DNA from: Paenibacillus terrae
Lineage (GTDB): Bacteria; Bacillota; Bacilli; Paenibacillales; Paenibacillaceae
Length of the DNA: 64,000 bases
Direction of reading: 5' to 3'
Assembly: GCF_005217525.1 (NCBI RefSeq)
Contig: NZ_PNXQ01000016.1
Coordinates: 197,719-261,718, forward strand
Shown one piece after another: positions 37,125-45,609 of this stretch. Within the stretch, counting starts at the first letter, position 1; the number at the start of each line of letters is the position of its first letter. The translations under genes and the position numbers were made by a program. The notes below the pieces were generated by a model that ran no database searches, was not told the DNA's origin, and worked only from the letters and a program-made list of their open reading frames with translations.

Positions 37125-38434
37125 GTACAGGGCTGCATTTCATTAATGTACAGCTTCCGCATCGGGAAGACCCCCATCTGTATGAACTAAAGGCGGAGGG
37201 TGGGAAATGGGTTAGCATCCGCCGGCAAGACCATTTCCTTGATGCGGGGGATAACGCCGCTTCCCGTCTGATTGCTCCGCAGCAGGCCGGATCGGACCTG
37301 AAACGGCTGGCAGACGCGGATTGCATTGATCTGCGGGGCGGCATTATGCTTCCCGGGCTGGTCGACTGTCATATGCATCTGGACAAAGCCTTTTCACTCG
37401 AACAGGTGCCGAACCGCTCCGGCACGCTTCAGGAAGCCATTCATAATTACAGCCAGGCCGTACAGAGCTTCAGCAAGGAGCAGTTGGCGGAGCGCATGTG
37501 GACGGCCGCCAGAATGGCGCTGAGCTACGGGACCACGACCATAAGGAGCCATCTTGACTTCCCTGTTCATCTGGGGAGAGAGGTGGCCTTTAGGACGATT
37601 GAGGCGGCCTTGGAGGTACGGGAGAAGCTAAAGGACAGTATGGCGATCCAATATGCGTTGATGGTTCCGTTCCGCGCCAATCATGAAGCTGCGGATGAGG
37701 CAGTCGAGGAAGCACTGTGTATGGGGATTGATGTACTGGGCGGTGCCCCTCATCTGGCAGACGACCCTGAAAGGGAGATTGGCAGGGTTTTTCGGCTGGC
37801 AGAACGTTTTGGGGTACCCGTTGATCTGCATGCGGATGAAAGTGACGATCCCGGGAAAAGAACTGTGCTAAGCATAGCAGAGCATACGATTGGCTGCGGT
37901 TATCAAGGCAAGGTGACGGCAGATCATCTGTGCTCGCTGTCTGCAATGACGGAAAAGGATGCACAGCATGTGATGGAGAAGATGAAGGAAGCCCGTCTGA
38001 ACGCGGTAACGCTGCCTGCTGTGAACCTGTATCTTCAGGGACGGGAGGATCGCGGCCTGGTAAGACGGGGCACAACACGAATTCGTGAGCTGCTTGCAGA
38101 AGGTATTCCGCTGGCAGCGGCCTCCGACAACATTCAAGACCCGTTCCATCCGTTCGGGCGTGGGGATCTGATACAGATCGCCCAAATCACATCGTATGCG
38201 GCCCATATGGGCAGTGAACGGGACCAAGTACAGCTGCTGCGGATGATCACGGATATACCTGCTGGGATTACAGGCTGCGAAGGGTACGGAATAGAAGAAG
38301 AGCATGCCTGCAACTTTGTTGTAACGGATGCGGCTGATGTGACGCAACTGCTGTCAGGCACAAAAATGAGCCGCTGGGTGTATACCTGCGGCGGCTGGCA
38401 GTCCGCTCTGCATGCAGCTCAGGCATATGCGTAA
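37121..38434 (+). CDS. Cytosine-deaminase-like amidohydrolase
   Basis: A metal-dependent amidohydrolase of 437 residues. Metal ligands are visible in DCHMHLDKA (H-x-H), the pattern DLHADESDD, ADHLCS, and the signature AASDNIQDPFHPFGRGD, which is close to cytosine deaminase (CodA) and related creatinine or isoguanine deaminases. The first 80 residues are unusually long and variable. It deaminates or hydrolyses a cyclic N-C-N system in the families known. Coupled by ATGA overlap to the cupin gene. Best single clue that the substrate is a pyrimidine- or ureide-like ring. Confidence 0.86.
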   Translation: MSTGLHFINVQLPHREDPHLYELKAEGGKWVSIRRQDHFLDAGDNAASRLIAPQQAGSDLKRLADADCIDLRGGIMLPGLVDCHMHLDKAFSLEQVPNRSGTLQEAIHNYSQAVQSFSKEQLAERMWTAARMALSYGTTTIRSHLDFPVHLGREVAFRTIEAALEVREKLKDSMAIQYALMVPFRANHEAADEAVEEALCMGIDVLGGAPHLADDPEREIGRVFRLAERFGVPVDLHADESDDPGKRTVLSIAEHTIGCGYQGKVTADHLCSLSAMTEKDAQHVMEKMKEARLNAVTLPAVNLYLQGREDRGLVRRGTTRIRELLAEGIPLAAASDNIQDPFHPFGRGDLIQIAQITSYAAHMGSERDQVQLLRMITDIPAGITGCEGYGIEEEHACNFVVTDAADVTQLLSGTKMSRWVYTCGGWQSALHAAQAYA

Positions 38435-38506
38435 GGCCGTATAAAGTAATGGCATCAAACAGAATTGAATTGTCAGTTATAAAAGGGGAGAGGAAGTGGG
38501 GGCATA

Positions 38507-40087
38507 ATGGTTGCATCGATTACAGGAACACAGACGATGGTTGTTAGCCCTCATTATTTGGCAAGCGCGGCCGGATCGCGTATTTTGCAGCAGGGAGGCA
38601 ATGCCTTTGATGCCGCTGTGGCGGTGAGCGCCTGTCTTGCTGTCGTATACCCGCATATGACGGGACTGGGTGGCGATTCCTTCTGGCTGACTTATAGCAC
38701 CCAGGAGCGAAAAGTCAGGGCCTATAATGCGAGCGGCCGTTCGGGCAGCCGGGTTACAGCCGCCTGCTTTGCGGGCGAATCCGCCATCCCGCAGCGGGGA
38801 CCTCGCAGCGTCATTACCGTGCCGGGCATGGTGGACGGCTGGGATGCCGTACTGCGCCAATATGGCTCAAAGACGCTGGCAGAGGTGCTTGAGCCCGCGA
38901 TCTACTATGCGCTGGAAGGCTTCCCGCTGTCGCCGAACCAGCATGTCAATACGGCCGAGCGCTTCGAGGTGCTGGAGGCTTATCCGCAGACGGCTGCCAT
39001 CTATCTGCCCGGAGGGAAGGTCCCCGAGCAGGGTAGCCGCTTTGTGCAGGCTGCTTTGGGAGGCAGCCTGCAGCAGCTTGCGGATCACGGTCGGGACGTA
39101 TTTTATTCAGGCAGTGTTGGCCAGGAGATAGTTCGCTCACTTACGGAGCAGGGCGGTCTACTGACGCTGGAGGATTTTGCGAGGCACAGAGGTGAATGGG
39201 TGGAGCCGATCAAAGGGAGTTACCGTGGTCTTGACCTTTACCAGGTTCCACCGAACTCACAGGGTTTTACCGGCATTATGGCGCTTCATATTCTTGAACA
39301 GTTTGATGTGGGCAGTATAGAGCACGGTTCCTTTGATTACTATCACCTGCTTGTAGAGGCACTGAAGCTGAGCTTCCACGACCGCAACCGGTATTTGACC
39401 GACCCTCGATTTTCCTCCATCCCTCTGGACCGTATGCTGTCCAAGTCCTACGCCGCGGATCTGGCAGCCTGCATCGATATGGGCCGCTCCCTGCCGATGG
39501 ATACCCAGCCAGTAGGCAATGATACGGCATACGCAGCGGTAGTAGACGAAGAGGGCAATGCCGTCTCCTTTATCCAGAGCCTGTATTTTGAATTTGGCTC
39601 GGCGGTGACAGGAGGAGATACCGGCATTCTGCTGCAGAACCGGGGTTCGTTCTTTTCCCTTGATCCGTCGCATGTGAATAGGCTTGAACCCGACAAGAGA
39701 ACATTTCATACGCTGATGCCGGCGATGGTCTGTCGCAATGGGAAGCCGTATATTTTATATGGCACCCAGGGAGGGGAAGGTCAGCCGCAGACGCAGACCG
39801 CGCTGCTGACCCGCATGGTCGATTACGGCATGGACCCGCAGACCGCCGTGCATGAACCGCGCTGGGTGTGGGGTCGAACCTGGGGGGAAGAAACGCAAGA
39901 GCTGAGACTGGAAGGTCGGATCGCTAAAGAAGTGCAGCGTCGTTTGAAGTTGGCCGGGCACGCGGTAAAACCGGTTGAGGATTTTGCTGGAGCCATGGGG
40001 CACGCGCATGCCATTTTGATTGATGACAGCAGCTTACGGCTCGGCGGCACGGACCCCCGCTGCGATGGAGCGGCCATCGGCTGGTAA
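38507..40087 (+). CDS. Gamma-glutamyltransferase-family protein, cytosolic
   Basis: An Ntn-hydrolase of 526 residues. The self-processing nucleophile Thr is T340 in NDTAYAAVVDEEGNAVSF. The large-subunit part begins with GGNAFDAAVAVSACLAVVYPHMTGLGGD, and the glycine pair of the oxyanion site is in TQGGEGQPQTQ. Unlike classical GGT there is no signal peptide, so it acts inside the cell, as acylase-type or gamma-glutamyl-amide hydrolases of catabolic pathways do. Last gene of the array, followed by a strong terminator. Confidence 0.88.
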   Translation: MVASITGTQTMVVSPHYLASAAGSRILQQGGNAFDAAVAVSACLAVVYPHMTGLGGDSFWLTYSTQERKVRAYNASGRSGSRVTAACFAGESAIPQRGPRSVITVPGMVDGWDAVLRQYGSKTLAEVLEPAIYYALEGFPLSPNQHVNTAERFEVLEAYPQTAAIYLPGGKVPEQGSRFVQAALGGSLQQLADHGRDVFYSGSVGQEIVRSLTEQGGLLTLEDFARHRGEWVEPIKGSYRGLDLYQVPPNSQGFTGIMALHILEQFDVGSIEHGSFDYYHLLVEALKLSFHDRNRYLTDPRFSSIPLDRMLSKSYAADLAACIDMGRSLPMDTQPVGNDTAYAAVVDEEGNAVSFIQSLYFEFGSAVTGGDTGILLQNRGSFFSLDPSHVNRLEPDKRTFHTLMPAMVCRNGKPYILYGTQGGEGQPQTQTALLTRMVDYGMDPQTAVHEPRWVWGRTWGEETQELRLEGRIAKEVQRRLKLAGHAVKPVEDFAGAMGHAHAILIDDSSLRLGGTDPRCDGAAIGW

Positions 40088-40124
40088 TCCAGGAACGGAA
40101 CATGGCCCTAACATTACACAGTAG

Positions 40125-40178
40125 AAACGCCCTGATCGGGAAGGAAACTATTTTCTTTCCTTCATCAGGGTGTTTTTT
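40125..40178 (+). terminator. Rho-independent terminator of the catabolic operon
   Basis: Long stem AACGCCCTGAT..GGAAGGAAA / TTTCCTTC..ATCAGGGTGTT followed by six T's, about 40 bases after the last gene. Confidence 0.88.
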
Positions 40179-40743
40179 GCTGTCTCTTTGTCCCCGCCCG
40201 GATATGTTGCAGTTAACTTGAAATAAGCTCGTACAAGTCGCCCTGTAATTGGAGATTTCCGGGTTTGCCCCCTTGAAGACTGCTTTCGTGCGATACACTC
40301 CAGGCATGCGCTCGTCCGGAAACCAGGGCGGCTGTTGACTGACGACGATAAACACGCCCTGCCATAGTTCGAGCCAGAACAAGTGGCCATGCCAAGCGGG
40401 CAATGGACCTTGCTCGTGGCGTGTGGACACTGAAACTTCAAATGTCCGTTCTCCAGACCCAATAGGTCATGGCAAATCCCATCGAACAGCGTGGTGTGCC
40501 TTTGCTGGTCATCCCTTCAGGACGCACCTTCTCGTTACGAAGATTAAGTCGAACTTTCATCTTATTCATCTGTTGCCTGATCTTCAATCTGTTTTTTTCG
40601 GAGATGGTGTTACTCCAGGAAGTTCGCGTCTTATAGGCAAGCTCATTCTCGATCATATAGGAATACGGTATTAGCTCTTTCAAGTCGTCCTGCAATAACG
40701 CTCGCAACTTCGCAGTTGATAGCACCCTACGAACTGGGGGCAT
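40179..40743 (-). other. Region with broken minus-strand reading frames, not identified
   Basis: On the minus strand a frame from 40743 to 40438 (ALLQDDLKELIPYSYMIENE) and overlapping shorter frames down to 40213 look as if they once formed one protein with frameshifts near 40430. I do not recognise a family, and the region may be random. It lies at the border between the catabolic operon and the decayed xylanase gene. Confidence 0.25.
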
Positions 40744-40881
40744 GTGCTATACTTTGAAGATTTTTTTGGACAACATGGATTATGTATTTCCATTTTAAAC
40801 CACAAAGAAACTAAACATTTTACAGTATAAACTTAAATTTTTGCAGGTTAAATATGAAGGAAGCTATGATAAAATCACTTT

Positions 40882-40895
40882 TGTAATCGCTTACA
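40882..40895. promoter_or_regulatory. cre site (CcpA operator)
   Basis: TGTAATCGCTTACA fits the cre consensus TGWAANCGNTNWCA at every position. It lies 99 bases before the start of the xylanase relic, a typical place for carbon repression of xylan-degrading genes. Confidence 0.85.
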
Positions 40896-40993
40896 AAAAA
40901 TCATTGTAAAGAAATGCTGTTTTAGGTCTACTACGGGCTGCACGGCATCCTAGTAAGGCTTAATGCAAATTAACCAAAGAGGAGGAATGTCTA

Positions 40994-41560
40994 ATGAAAC
41001 AAAAAAGAATGAGATTATTTTAGTGATTTTAATTTGTTTTTCGCATACAGGACCAGTAGGAACCGCCAGTAAACTACGGTGCTGACTACCAGTCAGACGC
41101 AATTCATATTTATGTATCTATGGATGGATGGTTGACCCACTAGTAGAATTTTACATTGTCAACAGATGGGGCAACTGGCGTCCGCCAGGAGGCACTGCAA
41201 CTTTTAAGCAGTATTGAAGTGTTCGGACATCGAAACGTACGAGTGAAATGCAAATGAGGAAGATGAATAAAGTTTCGCTTACGGTAGAGGAAATGTCAAA
41301 GTAGTGGGAGTGCAAATTTGATTAGTAATACACTTACGATCGGCGGAGGCGGTGGTACGAATCCAACTCATCCAAGCACAGGTACGAAAATGGAAGCCGA
41401 GAGTATGACCAAGGGCGGTCAGTACACCACGAATATCAGCTCGCCGTTCTCAGGAGTCGCTTTATACGCCAACAAGATTCGGTAAAATACACGCAGTATT
41501 TCGAAAGTGGTACCCATAATTTCTCACTCCGTGGTGCTTCGAATAAATCCAATTTGTAAG
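40994..41560 (+). pseudogene. Decayed GH11 endo-xylanase with C-terminal CBM36
   Basis: A good ribosome binding site (GAGGAGGAA) and ATG at 40994 are followed by a stop after eight codons. Fragments of a GH11 xylanase then appear in shifting frames: [20 protein letters not shown] (about 41131-41190), TATFKQY, SVRTSKRTSE and VSLTVEE, then SSGSAN..SNTLTIGGGG. From 41382 a linker and the first half of a CBM36 follow, ending at a stop. The fragments are in the right order with internal deletions, so the enzyme is lost. Confidence 0.82.
41372..41555 (+). repeat. Direct repeat of CBM36 coding sequence, copy 1
   Basis: About 184 bases that match 42277-42461 at roughly nine positions in ten, with one small deletion near 41481. 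Copy 1 is the truncated module of the xylanase relic; copy 2 is inside the CE4 gene. Confidence 0.8.
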
Positions 41561-41571
41561 GAGGTAGAACC

Positions 41572-42645
41572 ATGTTTAAAGTTAAAACAGGAAAATGGGT
41601 GGCGATCGGGTCGCTCATCGTGTCTGTGTTCATGGGCTCGCTGGTGATGTCCGACGACGAGGCCCTTGCGGCTGATTGTTCGAACGGCTATGTAGCATTA
41701 ACCTACGACGATGGTCCTAATCCCAACACCACCACAACACTGCTTAACGCACTGAAGCAAAACGGCTTGCGCGCGACGTTCTTCAACATTGGACAGAATT
41801 CGCAGAATTACCCTTCACTCGTACGCGACCAGCAGGGAGCAGGCATGTGGATCGGCAACCATTCATGGTCGCATCCATATATGACACAACTGAGTACCTC
41901 ACAAATGTCTTCGGAAATTACACGCACGCAACAAACGCTGAAGTCCATTACCGGCACGGCACCGAAGTTGTTCCGTCCGCCGTACGGCGATACCAACGCG
42001 ACTTTGAAGTCAATCGAGACCCAAAACGGTCTTACCGAAGTGCTGTGGAACGTTGACTCCCAAGACTGGAACGGCGCCACCACCGCCCAGATCGTAGCCG
42101 CCGTGGGCAAGATGAAAAACGGCGACGTGATCCTGATGCATGACCAATATCAGACTACGCTCCAAGCGGTTCCGCAGATTGCTCAGAACCTCAAGAACCG
42201 GAACCTATGCTCTGGCATGATCTCGCCGAGCACCGGCCGGGCGGTCGCACCTGACGGTGGAAGCACTGGAAGTGGGCCAAGCATAGGTACGAAAATGGAA
42301 GCCGAGAATATGGCCAAAAGCGGTCAGTACACCACGAATATCAGCTCGCCGTTCTCAGGAGTTGCTTTATACGCCAACAATGATTCGTTGAAATACACGC
42401 AGTATTTCGAAAACGGTACCCATAATTTCTCACTCCGTGGTGCTTCGAATAACTCCAACATGGCCAGAGTTGACTTAAAAATCGGTGGACAGACAAAGGG
42501 AACCTTCTACTTCGGTGGGAGCAGTCCTGCGGTCTACACCTTAAACAATGTCAGCCATGGAACCGGAAATCAAGAGATAGAGCTCGTTGTAACAGCCGAT
42601 GACGGGACATGGGATGCTTACATTGACTATTTAGAGATCAACTGA
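41572..42645 (+). CDS. Secreted CE4 polysaccharide deacetylase (acetyl-xylan esterase type) with CBM36
   Basis: Extracellular esterase of 357 residues. A signal peptide of about 33 residues ends in ALAA. The NodB/CE4 motifs are all present: TYDDGP, NHSWSHP (metal His pair), RPPYG, VDSQDW and LMHD. After a Gly/Ser linker, residues about 240-357 are a CBM36, a calcium-dependent xylan-binding module known from P. polymyxa xylanase. This favours acetyl-xylan over chitin or peptidoglycan as substrate. A perfect TAAGGAGGT lies seven bases before the ATG. It sits directly after the GH11 relic and may share its cre-controlled promoter. Confidence 0.9.
   Translation: MFKVKTGKWVAIGSLIVSVFMGSLVMSDDEALAADCSNGYVALTYDDGPNPNTTTTLLNALKQNGLRATFFNIGQNSQNYPSLVRDQQGAGMWIGNHSWSHPYMTQLSTSQMSSEITRTQQTLKSITGTAPKLFRPPYGDTNATLKSIETQNGLTEVLWNVDSQDWNGATTAQIVAAVGKMKNGDVILMHDQYQTTLQAVPQIAQNLKNRNLCSGMISPSTGRAVAPDGGSTGSGPSIGTKMEAENMAKSGQYTTNISSPFSGVALYANNDSLKYTQYFENGTHNFSLRGASNNSNMARVDLKIGGQTKGTFYFGGSSPAVYTLNNVSHGTGNQEIELVVTADDGTWDAYIDYLEIN
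42277..42461 (+). repeat. Direct repeat of CBM36 coding sequence, copy 2
   Basis: Intact counterpart of the repeat at 41372, in frame within the CE4 gene. The two copies are about 0.9 kb apart and in the same direction. Confidence 0.8.
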
Positions 42646-42683
42646 AAACCCCGAAGCGGTAAATAATCCTTTCAAACAAAAAA

Positions 42684-42720
42684 AGGTGGAACTTTTCTAT
42701 TCAAGAAAAATTCCACCTTG
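42684..42720 (-). terminator. Hairpin terminator between convergent genes
   Basis: Stem AAGGTGGAA / TTCCACCTT extended by TTTTCT / AGAAAA. The T-run is on the minus strand, so it mainly ends the PhnB-like transcript; it can also act for the CE4 gene. Confidence 0.8.
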
Positions 42721-42730
42721 CTGTTCCAAT

Positions 42731-43174
42731 CTATTTTTCAGGAGCTTCCTCGTCTGTTTCTTCACTTTCACAATTCAACTGCCACTCTATTCCGAATTTG
42801 TCTTTAAGACTACCATAGCATTTACTCCAAAATGTTTCTTGAAGCTCCATGCCTACTTCTCCACCTTCTTTCAGTTTATCAAATAGTGATTTAATTTTAT
42901 CAATGTCCTTATTGACGAAGGAGAGGCTTATATTGTTTCCGACAACAAAAGGCATGCCAGGAAAAACATCAGAAAACATAACATTACTCCCATCGATATC
43001 AAGGCGTGTATGCATGACTAAATCTTTTGCTTCTTCTGGCAGCTGATATTCAGGGTTAGGCGGCGTTTGAGCAAAGGTCATGATTTCTGGTTTATCCGTT
43101 TCAAATACTTCTGCGTAAAATTCCGCTGCTTCACGGCAGTTCCCATTAAAATTAAGGTAAACATCAATGGACAT
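42731..43174 (-). CDS. PhnB-like VOC-family protein
   Basis: A cytosolic protein of 147 residues of the PhnB/3-demethylubiquinone-methyltransferase-like branch of the VOC superfamily. Signature parts are VYLNFNGNCREAAEFYAEVF near the start, MHTRLDIDGSNVMFSDVFPG in the middle and GSLKDKFGIEWQLNC at the end. The start at 43174, eight bases after GGAG, is better than GTG 43183. Function in these proteins is generally unknown. Confidence 0.85.
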   Translation of the reverse strand: MSIDVYLNFNGNCREAAEFYAEVFETDKPEIMTFAQTPPNPEYQLPEEAKDLVMHTRLDIDGSNVMFSDVFPGMPFVVGNNISLSFVNKDIDKIKSLFDKLKEGGEVGMELQETFWSKCYGSLKDKFGIEWQLNCESEETDEEAPEK

Positions 43175-43284
43175 GCGATTCACTCCTTCGGATTAATTCG
43201 TTGAACAGACTGTGGCTTTAACATTTATTATTTACCTGTACATAAACAAAAATACTAACGTCGAAGGACAGTTCATCGGCATAA

Positions 43285-43323
43285 ACAAAACAGGCTGTCC
43301 TTAAAAGGCAGCCTGTTTTGTTC
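43285..43323. terminator. Strong hairpin in a divergent region
   Basis: Arms AACAAAACAGGCTG / CAGCCTGTTTTGTT with inner CC/GG pairs, looking like a bidirectional terminator. Both flanking genes start, not end, here, so it may be the terminator of a lost gene or an attenuator. Confidence 0.6.
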
Positions 43324-43441
43324 TGCTTTTCATTCAAATGTTGAGCAAACTTATGCAAGAAACGGCAGATATGTTTATTGGATGATCAAAAACAGGACAA
43401 ATGTATTTTGTGATACAAAAGTAACAAATTCGAAGAAAGGG

Positions 43442-43495
43442 TTGACAAGCAGCAAGGAGAAATTTACAATTTCATATTAGTGATAATGATTATCA
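43442..43495 (+). promoter_or_regulatory. Fur-regulated promoter
   Basis: TTGACA (43442-43447), 17 bases, TACAAT (43465-43470), then the perfect 7-1-7 Fur box TGATAATGATTATCA (43481-43495) across the expected transcription start. It implies repression by Fur when iron is plentiful. Confidence 0.92.
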
Positions 43496-43551
43496 ATATC
43501 ACTAATTTTAAATAACGCTGCAATGACTACATACTAAAGGGGTTTTAAAGA

Positions 43552-44547
43552 ATGAATAGCAAGATGAACAAGAGGTTTTACATGTTTTTATGTGTATTTA
43601 CTGTTTGGATCTTGGTTCTTTCGGGCTGCGGCAACGCTGGAGGCACCTCCGAGTCCTCTACCAAGCAGTCTGCAACCGACACAACCGACACGAAAAAGGA
43701 GGCAAGCACGGACTCTGGTACCCGTACCGTATCCACAGTCATGGGGGATGTTGAGGTTCCTGCCAATCCTCAACGTGTGGTGGTCAACTGGTATATTGGG
43801 GATGTATTTACATTGGGAATGACACCAGTTGCGGTATCAGGCTGGTCGCAAAAAACCATGCCTTTTTTCGATAAGCTAAATGGAGTTCCAAATATTGAAA
43901 AGTGGGAATCCGAGGAAATCATGAAGTATGATCCTGACTTGATCATTACATATGATACAAAGGATTATGACAAGCTGTCCAAAATTGCGCCTGTCTTGGT
44001 GATGCCTGACAATAAAATGACAGCACTTGAACGGGTTAAATTCTTAGGACAGGCCACGGGTCATGAAGCAGAAGCTGACAAGGCGATTGCTACCTTTGAA
44101 AGCAAGCTCAATGACGCTAAGGAAAAATTAAAATCCGACATTTTCAAAGACAAAACCTTTAGTATATTCGAGGATTGGGGTAGCGACTCCTACGGAGTAT
44201 ATTATGAAACAGGCTCACGCGGCGGAACGTTGCTGTATAACTATATCGGACTTCACAAACCGGAAAAACTCGAAAAGTTAGTTAAAGATTCAGGAGAGGG
44301 CAGAGGGTCTTTATCTTATGAGGTGGCTGCTGAATATTTTGGCGACTATGTCCTCTGGTTCAAGCAGGAGGGTAAGGAATCTCAGTTTGCCAAAACGAAA
44401 ATATGGAGCAGTATCCCGGCCGTGAAAAATGGGAATATCATCGAGATTCCAGCGGATTATGCAGGCCTGTTCTACTACTCTGACGTTTTGAGCATGACGG
44501 GGCAATTGGACTATATCACAAATAGATTGCTGGAAAAGACGAAGTAA
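43552..44547 (+). CDS. Iron-siderophore ABC transporter binding lipoprotein
   Basis: An extracellular binding protein of 331 residues of the FhuD/BtuF-like class. Signal peptide with lipobox LVLSGC (Cys about residue 25), then a Thr/Ser/Lys-rich linker and the helical-backbone fold starting TVMGDVEVPANPQRVVVN. YDPDLIITYD is the usual first-lobe motif. It heads a three-gene operon under a Fur box. Sequence resembles hydroxamate or catecholate siderophore binders, but the ligand cannot be told. Confidence 0.92.
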   Translation: MNSKMNKRFYMFLCVFTVWILVLSGCGNAGGTSESSTKQSATDTTDTKKEASTDSGTRTVSTVMGDVEVPANPQRVVVNWYIGDVFTLGMTPVAVSGWSQKTMPFFDKLNGVPNIEKWESEEIMKYDPDLIITYDTKDYDKLSKIAPVLVMPDNKMTALERVKFLGQATGHEAEADKAIATFESKLNDAKEKLKSDIFKDKTFSIFEDWGSDSYGVYYETGSRGGTLLYNYIGLHKPEKLEKLVKDSGEGRGSLSYEVAAEYFGDYVLWFKQEGKESQFAKTKIWSSIPAVKNGNIIEIPADYAGLFYYSDVLSMTGQLDYITNRLLEKTK

Positions 44548-44583
44548 GCAGAGCATATAATTGACCCATTAAGGATGTAATGT

Positions 44584-45609
44584 ATGTCTACTCATAAAGA
44601 GCAAAACAAAAAAGGAACACTTCATTTTCTGGGATATATGATCTTGGGGCTGATCCTGCTGCTGCTTGTAACCGCAGCTTCTATAACATTTGGAGCCGCG
44701 GAAATGAGCTTGAAATTAGCATGGGGCGCTGTGTTTCAGTTTGATCCTGGTATTACAGAGCATCAAATTATTCACACTCTTCGTTTCCCGCGTACGGTTG
44801 CTGACATCATTGTAGGGGGCAGTCTGGCCGTTTGCGGGGCCATTATGCAGGGAACTACCCGTAACCCGCTGGCAGACTCCGGGCTCATTGGTATTAGCTC
44901 AGGATCGACATTTGCTATTGCATTATGTATGGCCTTTTTACCGGGTCGTACCTATGCAGAAACGATGCTGTATTCCTGTCTGGGTGCGGCAGTGACTACT
45001 GGAATTACGTATTACATTGCATCTATAGGTAAACGGGGGATGACCCCTCAGCGTCTGGTGTTAGCCGGAATGTCGATCTCCATGCTTTTTGGTGCGTTTA
45101 GTTCTTTTATTGCTATTAAATATAAGATCGGCCAAGCACTTGATTATTGGACGGCAGGTGGGACAGCCAGCGCCCAATGGAACGAATTGGCTATCATTGC
45201 ACCCTTATTCATATTGGGCGTGATCTGTGCCATTATTCTTTCTCCCTCCATCACAATCTTAAGCTTCGGAGAGGATGTTGCATCAGGCTTGGGTATTCGT
45301 GCCAATAGAATCAAAGGCTTTTCGACCTTAATTGTCTTGGTGCTCACAGGGCTTTCTGTCATTGTGGTGGGTCCTATTGGTTTTGTGGGTCTGATTGTAC
45401 CGCACATCATGCGTCATCTGATCGGAACGGATTATCGGTATATCATTCCTGCTTCAGCACTGTATGGTGGAGTTTTTTTAGTAGTAGCGGATTTGCTGGG
45501 AAGACTTATTAACCGTCCCCATGAAACACCGTTGGGTATTATCTTTGCATTGGTGGGTGTACCTTATTTTCTCTACCTTGTGCGTAAGCAAAGGAGGGAG
45601 TTTAGTTGA
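44584..45609 (+). CDS. FecCD-family siderophore permease, first subunit
   Basis: A membrane protein of 341 residues with about nine or ten segments. The family signatures are LRFPRTVADIIVGGSLAVCG, the GTTRNPLADSGLIGISSGS motif, and GPIGFVGLIVPHIMRHLIG, which contacts the ATPase. It lies 36 bases after the binding protein gene and overlaps the next permease by four bases (TTGA). It probably forms a heterodimer with that permease. Confidence 0.93.
   Translation: MSTHKEQNKKGTLHFLGYMILGLILLLLVTAASITFGAAEMSLKLAWGAVFQFDPGITEHQIIHTLRFPRTVADIIVGGSLAVCGAIMQGTTRNPLADSGLIGISSGSTFAIALCMAFLPGRTYAETMLYSCLGAAVTTGITYYIASIGKRGMTPQRLVLAGMSISMLFGAFSSFIAIKYKIGQALDYWTAGGTASAQWNELAIIAPLFILGVICAIILSPSITILSFGEDVASGLGIRANRIKGFSTLIVLVLTGLSVIVVGPIGFVGLIVPHIMRHLIGTDYRYIIPASALYGGVFLVVADLLGRLINRPHETPLGIIFALVGVPYFLYLVRKQRREFS

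Larger units (their letters stand above)
43175..43551. other. Divergent intergenic region with promoter, Fur box and hairpin
   Basis: Contains the Fur-controlled promoter of the siderophore operon and, nearer the PhnB-like gene, a strong hairpin (43285-43323) that follows no gene on either strand. Confidence 0.5.

Noticed and set aside
25786..40087. Assignment of the catabolic operon to creatinine or triazine degradation
   Set aside because: Individual families fit, but hydantoinase and sarcosine oxidase (creatinine route) and cyanuric acid hydrolase (triazine route) are missing, and FAH-fold, CocE and GGT-type enzymes have no place in those routes.
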